Assembly: GCF_024519455.1 (NCBI RefSeq)
Contig: NZ_JALJRY010000001.1
Location: forward strand, 74,972 to 138,971
Origin: Streptomyces sp. STR69
GTDB taxonomy: Bacteria > Actinomycetota > Actinomycetes > Streptomycetales > Streptomycetaceae
Direction: 5' to 3'
Length of the DNA: 64,000 bases
In this document: in pieces, positions 53,004 to 62,842 of the stretch
How positions within the stretch are numbered: the stretch's first letter is position 1
How the letters are laid out: every line of letters starts with the position of its first letter
The notes under the pieces: model-generated
Seen by the model: the letters and a program-made list of their open reading frames with translations, nothing else
Databases searched by the model: none
Told to the model about the DNA's origin: nothing
Translations under genes and position numbers: made by a program

Positions 53004-54016
53004 TGACCACCGAAGCCAAGAACCTTCTCGACCCGGGCTTCGAGCTGACCCTCCGCCCCATGCGCTACCCGGACTTCTACGAGCGCTACCGGGACGCGAT
53101 CAAGAACACCTGGACCGTCGAGGAGGTCGACCTCCACTCGGACGTCGCCGACCTCGCGAAGCTCACCCCGGGCGAGCAGCACATGATCGGCCGGCTGGTC
53201 GCGTTCTTCGCGACGGGTGACTCGATCGTGGCGAACAACCTCGTGCTGACGCTGTACAAGCACATCAACTCCCCCGAGGCACGGCTCTACTTGAGCCGCC
53301 AGCTCTTCGAGGAGGCCGTGCACGTCCAGTTCTACCTGACGCTCCTCGACACCTATCTCCCGGACCCGGAGGACAGGGCCGCCGCCTTCGACGCGGTGGA
53401 GAACATCCCCTCGATCCGCGAGAAGGCCGAGTTCTGCTTCAAGTGGATCAACGAGGTCGAGAAGCTGGACAGCCTCCAGACCCAGGCGGACCGCCGCCGC
53501 TTCCTCCTCAACCTGATCTGCTTCGCCGCGTGCATCGAGGGGCTGTTCTTCTACGGCGCGTTCGCGTACGTCTACTGGTTCCGCAGCCGGGGTCTCCTGC
53601 ACGGTCTGGCCACCGGCACCAACTGGGTGTTCCGCGACGAGACCATGCACATGAGCTTCGCGTTCGAGGTCGTCGACACCGTCCGCAAGGAGGAGCCGGA
53701 GCTCTTCGACGACCAACTCCAGCAGCAGGTGACGGACATGCTGAAGGAGGCCGTCGAGGCGGAGCTGCAGTTCGGGCGCGACCTGTGCGGTGAGGGTCTG
53801 CCGGGCATGAACACCGACTCGATGCGCCAGTACCTGGAGTGCGTCGCCGACCAGCGCCTCCAGCGGCTGGGGTTCGCCCCGGTGTACGGCTCCGAAAACC
53901 CCTTCTCCTTCATGGAGTTGCAGGGCGTGCAGGAGCTGACCAACTTCTTCGAGCGCCGCCCGTCGGCGTACCAGGTGGCGGTGGAGGGCACGGTCGACCT
54001 CGACGAGGACTTCTAG
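53003..54016 (+). CDS. nrdB: Ribonucleoside-diphosphate reductase class I, beta subunit
   Basis: 337 residues. The diiron ligands are all present: Asp73 in ATGDSIVANN, Glu104 and His107 in EEAVHVQF, Glu179 in CIEGLFFYG, Glu213 and His216 in RDETMHMSF. Tyr111 is four residues past His107, where the radical tyrosine of class Ia lies. It generates the tyrosyl radical for NrdA. Overlaps nrdA by one base, so strictly coupled. Confidence 0.96.
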   Translation: MTTEAKNLLDPGFELTLRPMRYPDFYERYRDAIKNTWTVEEVDLHSDVADLAKLTPGEQHMIGRLVAFFATGDSIVANNLVLTLYKHINSPEARLYLSRQLFEEAVHVQFYLTLLDTYLPDPEDRAAAFDAVENIPSIREKAEFCFKWINEVEKLDSLQTQADRRRFLLNLICFAACIEGLFFYGAFAYVYWFRSRGLLHGLATGTNWVFRDETMHMSFAFEVVDTVRKEEPELFDDQLQQQVTDMLKEAVEAELQFGRDLCGEGLPGMNTDSMRQYLECVADQRLQRLGFAPVYGSENPFSFMELQGVQELTNFFERRPSAYQVAVEGTVDLDEDF

Positions 54017-54055
54017 CCCCCGCCCCGGACACCCTTTATCTGCCTCTTACTTCGC

Positions 54056-54086
54056 GGACGGCCCATGGAGCTTCCATGGGCCGTCC
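54056..54086 (+). terminator. Terminator after nrdAB
   Basis: 14-bp perfect stem GGACGGCCCATGGA / TCCATGGGCCGTCC with a 3-base loop, 40 bp after the nrdB stop. It separates nrdAB from the protease gene and argues that a downstream regulator is no longer co-transcribed with nrdAB. Confidence 0.78.
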
Positions 54087-54310
54087 ATGGAGTTTCTATG
54101 GAGCGGCAAAGTTCATGTGGTGCGTCTGTTCGCGGTCGCGCCACCCCGGTTACGTTCTGCCCGTCCTGTCCATGTCATGCACATCGGCATCACAGAACGC
54201 TCCAAGTGTCATGCCCATGACGACGTTCAACGCCGCCGCTACGCGCGTCACAGGCCTGCCACCACGCCGAGGAACCCCACTCCAATCGACTCGACGGAGG
54301 CAGTACCCCC

Positions 54311-56395
54311 ATGCGTGAGAAGCCCAGACGAAGCCTGCGAAGACTACTGACCGCCGCCATACCCGCCCTCACCCTGAGCGTCTTCGGCCTGGTGGCCGCG
54401 ACACCCGCCGGTGCGCAGACGGTCCCCCACGCCACCGCCCAGTCCGCCCAGGTCTCCAAGGTCACCCAGAACGCCAAGGCCCTGACCGCCCCCGCCGCCC
54501 AGGCCGTCCACTCCACCGGCAAGGCCGGGCAGAAGGTGCCGACCGAGCACCTGTGCGCGACCGCGGCCCCCGGTTCCGCGGCCTGCTTCGCCCAGCGGCG
54601 CACCGACATCAAGCAGCAGCTGGCCTCCACCGTGCACGCGGACGCCGCCGCCGCGGTGTCCGGGCTGAGCCCGGCCAACCTGCACAGCGCGTACGCGCTT
54701 CCCTCGACCGGCGGTTCCGGCCTGACGGTCGCGGTGGTCGACGCGTACAACGACCCCAACGCGGCCTCGGACCTGGCCACTTACCGCTCCAACTTCGGCC
54801 TGTCGGCCTGCACGGTGGCCAGCGGCTGCTTCAAGCAGGTCAGCCAGACCGGCTCGACCACGTCCCTGCCGACCAACGACACCGGCTGGGCGGGCGAGGA
54901 AGCGCTCGACATCGACATGGTCAGCGCGGTCTGCCCGAACTGCAACATCATTCTGGTCGAGGCCAGTTCGGCGACCGACTCGGACCTCGGCACCGCCGAG
55001 AACGAGGCCGTCGCCCTGGGCGCGAAGTTCGTCTCCAACAGCTGGGGCGGCTCCGAGTCCTCCTCGCAGACCAGCGAGGACACCTCGTACTTCAAGCACC
55101 CGGGTGTCGCGATCACCGTCTCCTCCGGTGACGAGGCCTACGGTGCCGAGTACCCGGCAACGTCCCAGTACGTGACGGCAGTTGGCGGCACCGCGCTGTC
55201 CACGTCGTCCAACACCCGCGGCTGGACCGAGTCCGTGTGGAAGACCAGCAGCACCGAGGGCGGCGGCTCCGGCTGCTCCGCCTACGACGCGAAGCCGAGC
55301 TGGCAGACCGACACGGGCTGCACCAAGCGCATGGAGGCCGACGTCTCCGCCGTCGCCGACCCCGCCACCGGCGTGGCCGTCTACGACACCTACGGCGGCT
55401 CCGGCTGGGCGGTCTACGGCGGCACCAGCGCCTCGTCCCCGATCATCGCGGGCGTCTACGCGCTGGCCGGCACCCCCGGCTCCAGTGACTACCCGGCGAA
55501 GTACCCCTACTCCCACACCAGCAACCTGTACGACGTCACCAGCGGCAACAACGGCACCTGCTCGACCTCGTACTTCTGCACCGCGGGCACCGGCTACGAC
55601 GGCCCGACCGGCTGGGGCACCCCCGACGGCACCGCCGCCTTCACCGCCGGCACCACGACCGGCAACACGGTGACCGTCACCAACCCGGGCAGCCAGTCCA
55701 CCGCGACCGGCTCCACGGCCAGCCTGCAGATCTCGGCCACGGACAGCGCGAGCGCGACCCTCACCTACAGCGCGAGCGGGCTGCCGACCGGCCTGTCGAT
55801 CAGCAGCTCGACCGGACTGATCTCCGGCACCGCGTCCACCGCCGGCACCTACGCCGTGACGGTGACCGCGACCGACTCCACCGGCGCCTCCGGCTCGGCC
55901 TCCTTCACCTGGACGGTCAGCACCTCCGGCGGCGGCTCCTGCACCTCGACGCAGCTGTTGGGCAACGCGGGCTTCGAGTCGGGCAACACGACCTGGACCG
56001 CGAGCAGCGGGGTCATCACGAACGACACCGGTGAGGCGGCCCGCACCGGTTCGTACAAGGCCTGGCTCGACGGCTACGGCTCGACCCACACCGACACGCT
56101 GTCCCAGTCGGTGACGGTCCCGAGCGGCTGCACGGGCACGACCTTCACCTTCTACCTGCACGTCGACACCGCGGAGACCAGCACCAGCACGGCGTACGAC
56201 AAGCTGACGGTCACCGCCGGATCGACCACCCTGGCCACCTACTCCAACCTCAACGCGGCCACCGGGTACGTCGCGAAGTCCTTCAGCCTGTCGGCCTTCG
56301 CCGGTACCACCGTCACCCTGAAGTTCAGCGGAGTCGAGGACTCCTCGCTCCAGACCAGCTTCGTCGTCGACGACACCGCCGTCACGACCAGCTGA
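54311..56395 (+). CDS. Secreted S53-family (sedolisin) serine-carboxyl protease
   Basis: 694 residues. Signal peptide of about 35 residues (cleavage after ATPAGA). The catalytic domain (about 120-450) shows Glu196 and Asp200 in EEALDIDM and Ser373 in [12 protein letters not shown], the sedolisin Glu/Asp/Ser set. The usual large pro-kumamolisin prodomain is short or missing. Residues about 455-540 form a putative Ig-like repeat ([14 protein letters not shown]...), and the last ~150 form a carbohydrate-binding-like or adhesion domain. Probably an acid-active extracellular protease. It sits between nrdB and the GlxA/AraC gene. Confidence 0.9.
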   Translation: MREKPRRSLRRLLTAAIPALTLSVFGLVAATPAGAQTVPHATAQSAQVSKVTQNAKALTAPAAQAVHSTGKAGQKVPTEHLCATAAPGSAACFAQRRTDIKQQLASTVHADAAAAVSGLSPANLHSAYALPSTGGSGLTVAVVDAYNDPNAASDLATYRSNFGLSACTVASGCFKQVSQTGSTTSLPTNDTGWAGEEALDIDMVSAVCPNCNIILVEASSATDSDLGTAENEAVALGAKFVSNSWGGSESSSQTSEDTSYFKHPGVAITVSSGDEAYGAEYPATSQYVTAVGGTALSTSSNTRGWTESVWKTSSTEGGGSGCSAYDAKPSWQTDTGCTKRMEADVSAVADPATGVAVYDTYGGSGWAVYGGTSASSPIIAGVYALAGTPGSSDYPAKYPYSHTSNLYDVTSGNNGTCSTSYFCTAGTGYDGPTGWGTPDGTAAFTAGTTTGNTVTVTNPGSQSTATGSTASLQISATDSASATLTYSASGLPTGLSISSSTGLISGTASTAGTYAVTVTATDSTGASGSASFTWTVSTSGGGSCTSTQLLGNAGFESGNTTWTASSGVITNDTGEAARTGSYKAWLDGYGSTHTDTLSQSVTVPSGCTGTTFTFYLHVDTAETSTSTAYDKLTVTAGSTTLATYSNLNAATGYVAKSFSLSAFAGTTVTLKFSGVEDSSLQTSFVVDDTAVTTS

Positions 56396-56410
56396 CCTCC
56401 TCATGAGCTG

Positions 56411-56440
56411 AGCCCCGGCCGTCTCGCAGCGGCCGGGGCT
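56411..56440 (+). terminator. Terminator of the sedolisin gene
   Basis: 11-bp stem AGCCCCGGCCG (56411-56421) and CGGCCGGGGCT (56430-56440) with an 8-base loop, 16 bp past the stop, then CTGTCATG. Confidence 0.85.
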
Positions 56441-56537
56441 CTGTCATGCCCGAGGGTGTCATGTCCACGAATACTTCACTTCTCACGGCGGATCCGGATG
56501 CGTCCGTGACACGTCAAAGGGGCAAGGAGGCCCCCCC

Positions 56538-56999
56538 ATGCGCCGATCCATCCTCGCTCCGTCCCTCGCCGTCGCCACCCTGGCACTGGCCCTCACGGGC
56601 TGCGGCGGCACGAAGTCCGACAGCGGCAGCAGCAGTGTGTCGCCGTCCCAGTCCCCCACACCCGGCAAGAGCAAGTCGGCCTGCACCGCGAAGGAGACCC
56701 TCGCCGCCACCGACAGCAACGGCACGTTCTGTCTGACCACCGGCAGCACGGTCCGGATCCTGCTGGACGGGACGGCGTCCCGGCCGTGGGCGCAGGTCAA
56801 GACCGCCGGCAGCGGCCTGGAGGCCACCAACAGCGGGATCCTGATCCGGCCCGGGGACGCGAGCAACGCGTTCAAGGCGGTCTCGGCCGGGACCGTGAAG
56901 CTCACGTCGTCCCGGCCGCTGTGTGCGACCGCCCCGCACAAGATCTCGTGCAAGGGCATTCAGGAGTGGTCGGTCACCGTCGTGGTGTCGAAGTCATGA
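56538..56999 (+). CDS. Small lipoprotein of unknown function
   Basis: 153 residues. Basic start, hydrophobic stretch and lipobox LTGC (Cys near residue 23), then a Ser/Pro linker and a compact mature domain of about 110 residues with four further cysteines. Anchored on the outer face of the membrane. No family recognised. Its 3' end overlaps a short antisense gene by 26 bp. Confidence 0.82.
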   Translation: MRRSILAPSLAVATLALALTGCGGTKSDSGSSSVSPSQSPTPGKSKSACTAKETLAATDSNGTFCLTTGSTVRILLDGTASRPWAQVKTAGSGLEATNSGILIRPGDASNAFKAVSAGTVKLTSSRPLCATAPHKISCKGIQEWSVTVVVSKS

Positions 57000-57132
57000 T
57001 CCGGTGGGCGGTCCGGATCTGACGGTCGATGCGCCGGTCGTGCGCGATGCCGAGCAGCGACGGGAAGGTCACGGCGACGAGGACACCGAGGACGGTCAGA
57101 AGGGCGATGAGGTTGTCCATGGCTGCGTTCAT
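56974..57132 (-). CDS. Short single-span membrane protein, antisense to the lipoprotein 3' end
   Basis: 52 codons from ATG at 57132 to TGA at 56974. It encodes a hydrophobic span (NLIALLTVLGVLVAVTFPSL) followed by a basic cytosolic tail (GIAHDRRIDRQIRTAHR). Third-position GC is high (about 85 percent), supporting coding, but no good ribosome binding site precedes the ATG. Reported as probable. Confidence 0.5.
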   Translation of the reverse strand: MNAAMDNLIALLTVLGVLVAVTFPSLLGIAHDRRIDRQIRTAHRIMTSTPRR

Positions 57133-57225
57133 AGACACCAGTGTCGCGGCTTACACTCCTTACCGTGAGTGGCAGAACTGCCGTACACCCTCGATTTACT
57201 GCCACATCGGGCGCACACTGGCAGC

Positions 57226-58188
57226 ATGCTGAGAAACGTGGCCGTGGTCCTGCTCGACGGAGTCCATCCCTTCGAACTCGGCGTCGTCTGCGAGGTGTTC
57301 GGCCTCGACCGCAGCGACGAGGGCCTGCCGGTCTACGACTTCGCGGTCGCCTCGGCCGAGGGGCCGACGCTCACCACCCACGCGGGCTTCTCGCTGGCGG
57401 TCCAGCACGGCCTGGAGCGGCTGGAGACCGCGGACCTGATCGCCGTACCGGCCGGTGCGACCTATGCGGCGCGGGAGTACCCGGAGGAACTGCTCGACGC
57501 GCTGCGGCGGGCCGTGGACCGGGGTGCCCGGGTGCTCAGCGTCTGCTCGGGGGTGTTCGTGCTGGCCGCTGCCGGGCTGCTGGACGGGCGGCGGTGCGCG
57601 GTGCACTGGCATCACGCCGAGCTGCTGGCCCGGCGGTATCCGAAGGTCGTCGTAGAACCGGATGTGCTGTACGTCGACGCGGACCCGGTGATCACCTCGG
57701 CGGGCACCGCGGCCGGTATCGACGCCTGTCTGCACATCGTGCGCAAGGAGCAGGGGCCGGAGGTCGCCAACGCCATCGCCCGGCGGATGGTCGTACCGCC
57801 GCACCGCGACGGCGGGCAGGCGCAGTACATCGAGCGGCCGTTGCCGCGCTCGCAGTGCGACACGGTGGGCGAGGTGCTGGTGTGGATGGCGGAGCACCTC
57901 GACCAGGAGGTCACCGTCGAACAGCTCGCCGCCCGCGCCCTCATGTCGCCGCGGACCTTCGCCCGCCGTTTCCAGCAGGAGACCGGGACCACGCCGTACC
58001 GCTGGATCCTGCGTCAACGGGTGCTGCTGGCGCAGCAGTTGCTGGAGGGGACGGACGAGACGATGGACGCGATCGCCTGGCGTGCCGGCTTCGGCACCGC
58101 ACCCGCCCTGCGCCATCAGTTCGTCCGTGCCCTGGGCACCACCCCGAACGCCTACCGACGCACGTTCAGGGGCCCGGAAGCCGCCTGA
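57226..58188 (+). CDS. nrdS: GlxA-type AraC-family regulator, probable NrdS
   Basis: 320 residues from the ATG at 57226. A DJ-1/PfpI-like N-terminal domain (about 1-185, with the nucleophile-elbow Cys in RVLSVCSGVFVLAAAGLLDG) is followed by an AraC double HTH (about 215-310, ALMSPRTFARRFQQETGTTPY). In S. coelicolor, nrdA and nrdB are, from memory, followed by an AraC-type gene nrdS. Here the same kind of gene lies between the protease/lipoprotein genes and cyp170A1, matching that place. It is called nrdS by position and family only. Confidence 0.75.
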   Translation: MLRNVAVVLLDGVHPFELGVVCEVFGLDRSDEGLPVYDFAVASAEGPTLTTHAGFSLAVQHGLERLETADLIAVPAGATYAAREYPEELLDALRRAVDRGARVLSVCSGVFVLAAAGLLDGRRCAVHWHHAELLARRYPKVVVEPDVLYVDADPVITSAGTAAGIDACLHIVRKEQGPEVANAIARRMVVPPHRDGGQAQYIERPLPRSQCDTVGEVLVWMAEHLDQEVTVEQLAARALMSPRTFARRFQQETGTTPYRWILRQRVLLAQQLLEGTDETMDAIAWRAGFGTAPALRHQFVRALGTTPNAYRRTFRGPEAA

Positions 58189-58204
58189 ACGCACGCCTGT
58201 CGCC

Positions 58205-59575
58205 TCACCTGGGGATCGGCCTGAGCATCAGCCGGTGCGGGTGGAGGGTGATGCCGACGCGGGTGGTGTCGTAGGAGCCGGACACCCGCTCGAAGCGGTA
58301 CCTCGTCGCCACCGCCGCCGTGACCAGGCTCAGCAGGGCCATCGAGAAGTGGTCGCTGGGACACTTCCGGTTGCCCACGCTGAACGGGCTCATGGCGAAC
58401 TTCGGTACGTCCTTGGACCGTTCCGGAAGCCAGCGGTCGGGGTCGAACTCCTCGTTGCGCGCATACGATCGCGGGTCGCGCTGGATCGCGTAGGGGCTGT
58501 AGATGATGTCGGCCCCGGCCGGAATCCGATAGCCGCCCAGTTCGGTGTCCGTGACCGCCCGCCGCGTCAATATCCATACGGCGGGCCACAGCCGCAAGGT
58601 CTCGACGAGGACATTGTTCGTGTGGGTGAGCCGACGGACGTCGTCGAATGCCACCGGGCGTCCGCCCGTCACGGATTCAACCTCTGCACATACCTTGTCG
58701 GCGTGTTCCGGGTGTTCCGTCAGGACCTGGAGCAGCGACATGATCGTGGACGCCACGGTTTCACTTCCGGGGGTGAGGATCGCGACGACCTGGTCGTGGA
58801 TCTCCTGTTCCCCGATCGGGTCGCCATTCTCGTCGGTCGCCTCCAGCAGCGCTGTCAGCAAATCGTCCGGCTTTTGACCAGATGCCCGGCGTTCGGCGAC
58901 GATCTCGTCGACGAGGAGATGCAAATCGGCCAGCGCCCGGTTGAATTCGCGGTTGGCCGGAAGGGGCAGCCGGTAGAGCGGTCCGGCCGGGACGACCATC
59001 CGCCGGTACATGCCCCGGAAGACGGTGGCGAGGGCGGTGCACAGCCGCTCGGCGCGCTCGTCCATGAAGTCGCCGCGCAGCAGACAGCGGGCCGCGATCC
59101 GCACGGCGACCCGGAAGGACTCGGAGGTGCAGTCGATCGTCCCGCCGTGCTGCCAGCGCTCGGTGAGCGCGTGCACCTCCTCCTCCATGATCGGCCCGTA
59201 GCCGGGGATCGCGTCGAGCCGGAACGCGGGCTGGATGATGCGCCGTTGGCGCCGGTGGGTGGGCCCGTTGGCGGTGGCCACCCCCTCCTTGCCGAGCAGT
59301 CCCTCCAGGGACTCCCACAGCGGGCCCGCGATGATGTAGTCGGGGCTCAGCGCCACGGCCCCGGTGAGGGCCGGCGCGGTGACGGCGTACACCGTCTTGG
59401 GGCCGAGGCGGAGCCGGACGACGTCGCCGTGGTCGCGGAGTCGGGCCATGAACGCCAGGGGGTCGCGGACCAGTTTCCAGCCGTGGCCGAGGAGCGGGAC
59501 CCGGCCGCCCGCGACGGGCGGCTCCAGCAGTTCCGGCAGTTCGGGGGGAGCGGGCTTCACAGACTCGACGGTCAT
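58205..59575 (-). CDS. cyp170A1: Cytochrome P450, CYP170A (albaflavenone synthase)
   Basis: 456 residues. The haem Cys is at about residue 405 in [11 protein letters not shown], the ExxR pair is visible (VETLRLWP), and the I-helix segment reads [11 protein letters not shown], unusual for the usual (A/G)Gx(D/E)T. It oxidises epi-isozizaene twice to albaflavenone and, in S. coelicolor, also has a second terpene synthase activity. Overlaps the terpene cyclase gene by 4 bp (ATGA), so the two are coupled. Confidence 0.93.
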   Translation of the reverse strand: MTVESVKPAPPELPELLEPPVAGGRVPLLGHGWKLVRDPLAFMARLRDHGDVVRLRLGPKTVYAVTAPALTGAVALSPDYIIAGPLWESLEGLLGKEGVATANGPTHRRQRRIIQPAFRLDAIPGYGPIMEEEVHALTERWQHGGTIDCTSESFRVAVRIAARCLLRGDFMDERAERLCTALATVFRGMYRRMVVPAGPLYRLPLPANREFNRALADLHLLVDEIVAERRASGQKPDDLLTALLEATDENGDPIGEQEIHDQVVAILTPGSETVASTIMSLLQVLTEHPEHADKVCAEVESVTGGRPVAFDDVRRLTHTNNVLVETLRLWPAVWILTRRAVTDTELGGYRIPAGADIIYSPYAIQRDPRSYARNEEFDPDRWLPERSKDVPKFAMSPFSVGNRKCPSDHFSMALLSLVTAAVATRYRFERVSGSYDTTRVGITLHPHRLMLRPIPR

Positions 59576-60669
59576 TTCTCACCTGCCGCTTCGTTGTTGA
59601 CGTACGGGGGTGTGGACCGGTCGTCCCAGCTGTCGACCATGTAACGGCCGGACTCGTGGTGGAACCAGTAGACGGAACTGAACCAGTTCCGCATATTTCC
59701 GAGACAGGCCCGTACGGCGGCGCTCAGTTCCATTCCCCGTACGGTGCCGTCGTCGAGACGGTCGGCGAGTCGTAAGGTTTCCTGTTCCGCGTCGAGGAAA
59801 TCTTTTATGCATTCCTCGACGCGGCACCTCACTTCGGCGACCGCTTCCTCAAGAGTCAGCCCCTCGTGTTTGATGAGGCTTATTCCGAGATTGTGGACCT
59901 CGTCGCCCGCGATTTCCTTGGGGAGGGAGCAGAGGTCGTTGTACCAGGCGGCGAATTCCTGACTGAGCAGTGCCGCCCGTCGAAATCCCGGGTGTTTCCT
60001 TACGCTGGCCGGGAGTTCGCAGCCCGCGCTCGTTTCCAGCAGATCCGTCCAGATCCAGTGCGCGAAGGTGAGCCGGCGCAGTGCGAGGTATTCCTCGACC
60101 GTGGGGATCTTCCCCTCGGAGCGATTGCGGAATTCCCGGTCGTAGGCCTCGATCACCGCGTGGAAGTGCCGGGCGAACCGCGCGTTCCAGGTGGCGGGGA
60201 GGAACGAGTAGATCCGCATCACGCTGTCGGCGAACCCGGCGACCAGGGGATCCGGGTGAAGCAGGTGGTGGCGTGGTGAGTCCAGTGCGGCGTGCAACCG
60301 GAACCGCAGCCGCCGCCAGGCGTCGGGCCTGCCGTACACGATGTCCCGGTCATGACGGTCGTCCCAGACGAAGAACCACGCGCTGTAGTCCGCTATCGCC
60401 TGGAGCACCTCGTCCGGTGCGCCCAAGTAGTACCCGGCCATCAAGTCCGTGTAGCAAAGACCGTCGGCATATTCGCGTACCTTGTCCGCCGGCATGAGAC
60501 GCTTTTCCAGCAGCCAGCCGCGTGTCTTCTCCTGGAGCCTCGGCCAATACGGGTGCAGTCGCCGGGGAAACGCCGCCTCGATCACCGGGAGAGAGAGCGA
60601 TGGTGGAACCGCGATCGCCGTCGATGCCGGCGACGATGCCGTTGTGGTGCTGTACGAGAAAGCAGGCAC
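59572..60669 (-). CDS. eizA: epi-Isozizaene synthase (sesquiterpene cyclase)
   Basis: 365 residues from the GTG at 60669, chosen because GAGAGGGG lies 7 bases upstream and the N-terminus (MPAFSYSTT...) then aligns in length with the S. coelicolor enzyme as I recall it. Metal-binding motifs DDRHD (103-107) and the NSE triad NDLCSLPKE (244-252) are intact. It cyclises farnesyl diphosphate to epi-isozizaene. Codon 299 (59773-59775) is TTA, so translation should need the bldA tRNA. The C-terminus closely matches the known enzyme. Confidence 0.95.
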   Translation of the reverse strand: MPAFSYSTTTASSPASTAIAVPPSLSLPVIEAAFPRRLHPYWPRLQEKTRGWLLEKRLMPADKVREYADGLCYTDLMAGYYLGAPDEVLQAIADYSAWFFVWDDRHDRDIVYGRPDAWRRLRFRLHAALDSPRHHLLHPDPLVAGFADSVMRIYSFLPATWNARFARHFHAVIEAYDREFRNRSEGKIPTVEEYLALRRLTFAHWIWTDLLETSAGCELPASVRKHPGFRRAALLSQEFAAWYNDLCSLPKEIAGDEVHNLGISLIKHEGLTLEEAVAEVRCRVEECIKDFLDAEQETLRLADRLDDGTVRGMELSAAVRACLGNMRNWFSSVYWFHHESGRYMVDSWDDRSTPPYVNNEAAGEK

Positions 60670-60958
60670 GAACAAACCCCTCTCAGCAGCCAGTTGCACA
60701 CGCCCCTCCCGCTGTGCCGGGCGTGCGCCGTTGCGTATCCCCGCACTTCCCATTCAGCACCACAACTGACCGTTCTGGGAACGGATTTGCTTCCTTCACT
60801 ACCCCCAAGTGCCGAGAATCCATCCTTGTGTGACTGATTTTGGATCACTACAAGAGCAGAAACGATCGAATGTGCGACGGACATGCGAACGGCGCCTGGT
60901 CAGGGAGTTGCACCTGAACAGACGCCGTACGTAAGGGGGTTGTGATCGTCCCTGGGAC
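60670..60958. promoter_or_regulatory. Promoter region of the albaflavenone operon
   Basis: About 290 bp upstream of eizA and downstream of the peptide deformylase stop. AT-rich at 60830-60870, likely holding the eizA promoter. No gene or named operator recognised. Confidence 0.45.
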
Positions 60959-61609
60959 TCAGTCGTTGGCGACCACGGCGTAGCGGGGCTCGTTCTCGGC
61001 CATCTGCCGCAGCGCGTCCTTGCGGTCGCGCTTGGAGAGCCGGTCGATGTAGAGGTAGCCGTAGAGGTGATCGGTCTCGTGCTGCAAACACCGAGCGAAG
61101 TAGCCGGTGCCGCGGACCTTGATCGGGTTGCCCCGCTCGTCCTGCCCGGTCACCTCGGCATAGTCCGGGCGGGCGAGCGGCGCATACGCGGTGGGCACCG
61201 ACAGACACCCCTCGTTGCTCTCGTCCAGATGCCGCTTGTCGGCGGGCAGGTCGACCAGCCTGGGATTGCAGACGACACCGACGTGCCGCTTGCCCTCGTC
61301 GTCCGGGCAGTCGTAGACGAAGACCTTCAGGCCGACGCCGATCTGGTTGGCGGCGAGGCCGACGCCCTCGGCGGTGCGCTGCGAGGCGAACATGTCCGCC
61401 ACCAGCGTCTCCAGCTCCGCGCCGAACTCGGTGACGTCCGCGCACTCCTTGTGCAGCACCGGATTCCCGACGACCGTGATCGCCCGCGAGGTCCCCCGCT
61501 CCCGCCAGGCCGCCTCACGCTCCCCGGTCTCCTCGGTATCGACGACAAACCCCTCGTCGTCCACGGGAAGCACGCCCACGTGCTGCTGATCGGTGTCCTG
61601 CTGCGCCAT
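60959..61609 (-). CDS. def: Peptide deformylase
   Basis: 216 residues from the ATG at 61609 (GAGGAAGG upstream at 11 bases). The three motifs are intact: [17 protein letters not shown] and QHETDHLYG (HExxH). It removes the formyl group from nascent proteins and uses an Fe(II) or Zn ion bound by the Cys and two His. It carries an N-terminal extension of about 40 residues before the domain, seen in some actinobacterial paralogues. It is co-directional with the TPR and HD genes upstream. Confidence 0.93.
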   Translation of the reverse strand: MAQQDTDQQHVGVLPVDDEGFVVDTEETGEREAAWRERGTSRAITVVGNPVLHKECADVTEFGAELETLVADMFASQRTAEGVGLAANQIGVGLKVFVYDCPDDEGKRHVGVVCNPRLVDLPADKRHLDESNEGCLSVPTAYAPLARPDYAEVTGQDERGNPIKVRGTGYFARCLQHETDHLYGYLYIDRLSKRDRKDALRQMAENEPRYAVVAND

Positions 61610-61676
61610 GCCGACGAACGCCTTCCTCAAAACCAAGGGGGTGAGTTGCTGATACAGCGTACGTGCAGCGCCCCTT

Positions 61677-61752
61677 CAGGGGCGCGGGACTGTGCACATG
61701 TGCGGCTCCGCCGCGGGGCGCGACCGGCCACAGCGGACCCGCAGCCGAAGAA
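61677..61752. repeat. Dispersed Streptomyces intergenic repeat, copy 2
   Basis: CAGGGGCGCGGGACTGT, then TGTGCGGCTCCGCCGCG, GGCGCGACCGGCCAC and CCCGCAGC, matching the order at 49665-49733. It lies between the TPR gene stop and the deformylase. Confidence 0.8.
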
Positions 61753-61757
61753 CGACC

Positions 61758-62738
61758 TCAGCAGACCTCTTCCAAATCCCGCCAGTCCCGGGAGTCGGGG
61801 CTGTCGGCAACCCACCCGTCCAACAGCCCCCGAACCAGCGAAGCCGGGGCCGCAAGCCCACACTCCCGCTCCGGCACCCACAGTTGCCCATCGGTCCGAT
61901 GCCCCAGCGGCCCAGGGTGCCCGGGCTCACTGTGGTCATGCGGATCAAGATGCTCCCCGTCGCCCTCGTCGGAAGGCATCCGGGACTCCGAACACATCCG
62001 GCACAGCAACCGCACGGACGACGACCAGTCCTCCGCCGCGAACCCCGCGTCCGCCGCCAACTGCTCCAACGCGTCCCGGTCGGCCTCGGCGGCAGCCTCC
62101 AGCAGCACCACCCACGTCGGCACGGGCGACGGCGCCCACAGCTCGATCTCGTCGAACACGGGGTAGGAGTGCCCGGCGGCGGTGGTCCGCTCACCGTGCG
62201 GCACCCCGTCGTGCAGCACGACCTCACCCCAGCGTCGCCCGGACGAGGGAAGCGGAATGGACAGCACCTCGATCCGCGCCGGATCCAGCCGCCGCCCCCA
62301 CACCACCTCGGCCTCCCCCTCGGGAGAGAGCCGTACGGCCGCGCTGCCGAGGTCCATCCCGGCCGGTTCGCCCGCGGCGGTGACCCCGCCCGGCACCCGC
62401 AGCCCGTACGCCTGCCAGGCCCGGCGGGCCAGCGGCCAGTCCTGGAGGGCGGTGGCCGCGATGCCCACGTTCCACCAGTCAGGTGCGCCGGCCTCCCGCT
62501 CCAGCAGCGCGACGGCCCGCAGCCCGGCCGCCCGGGCCTGCTCCCAGTCGTGCCGGAACTTGTGCAGCAGGGCGAGGTTGAACCAGGACTCGGACAGCCA
62601 GGGTTCAAGATCGGCGGCACGTGTCAGCAACGCGCCCGCGTCCTCGTAGCGACCGTCGCCGATCAGCGTGAACGCGCGGTCTGTGGCCTGCCGCCAGGAG
62701 GCGGAGGGCCGGTGCCGTCCCTTGCCGAAGATCCTCAC
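61758..62738 (-). CDS. Tetratricopeptide-repeat protein
   Basis: 326 residues from the GTG at 62738; an upstream extension of the frame lacks a ribosome binding site. TPR-like helices occupy about residues 20-110 (RAFTLIGDGRYEDAGALLTRAADL, then SESWFNLALLHKFRHDWEQA). The remainder is a unique domain of about 210 residues ending in a run rich in Asp and Trp (DWRDLEEVC). No partner is known; TPR domains mediate protein contacts. Confidence 0.8.
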   Translation of the reverse strand: MRIFGKGRHRPSASWRQATDRAFTLIGDGRYEDAGALLTRAADLEPWLSESWFNLALLHKFRHDWEQARAAGLRAVALLEREAGAPDWWNVGIAATALQDWPLARRAWQAYGLRVPGGVTAAGEPAGMDLGSAAVRLSPEGEAEVVWGRRLDPARIEVLSIPLPSSGRRWGEVVLHDGVPHGERTTAAGHSYPVFDEIELWAPSPVPTWVVLLEAAAEADRDALEQLAADAGFAAEDWSSSVRLLCRMCSESRMPSDEGDGEHLDPHDHSEPGHPGPLGHRTDGQLWVPERECGLAAPASLVRGLLDGWVADSPDSRDWRDLEEVC

Positions 62739-62842
62739 GATTCCCGCCTGCCAGTTCCGTTCAGTGGGCTGGCTCTGCCCCCGGACACCCTCTTCTTCGC
62801 ATCCAACCACGTACGGCTGGGAGGGCGCTCATTACCCATGGG

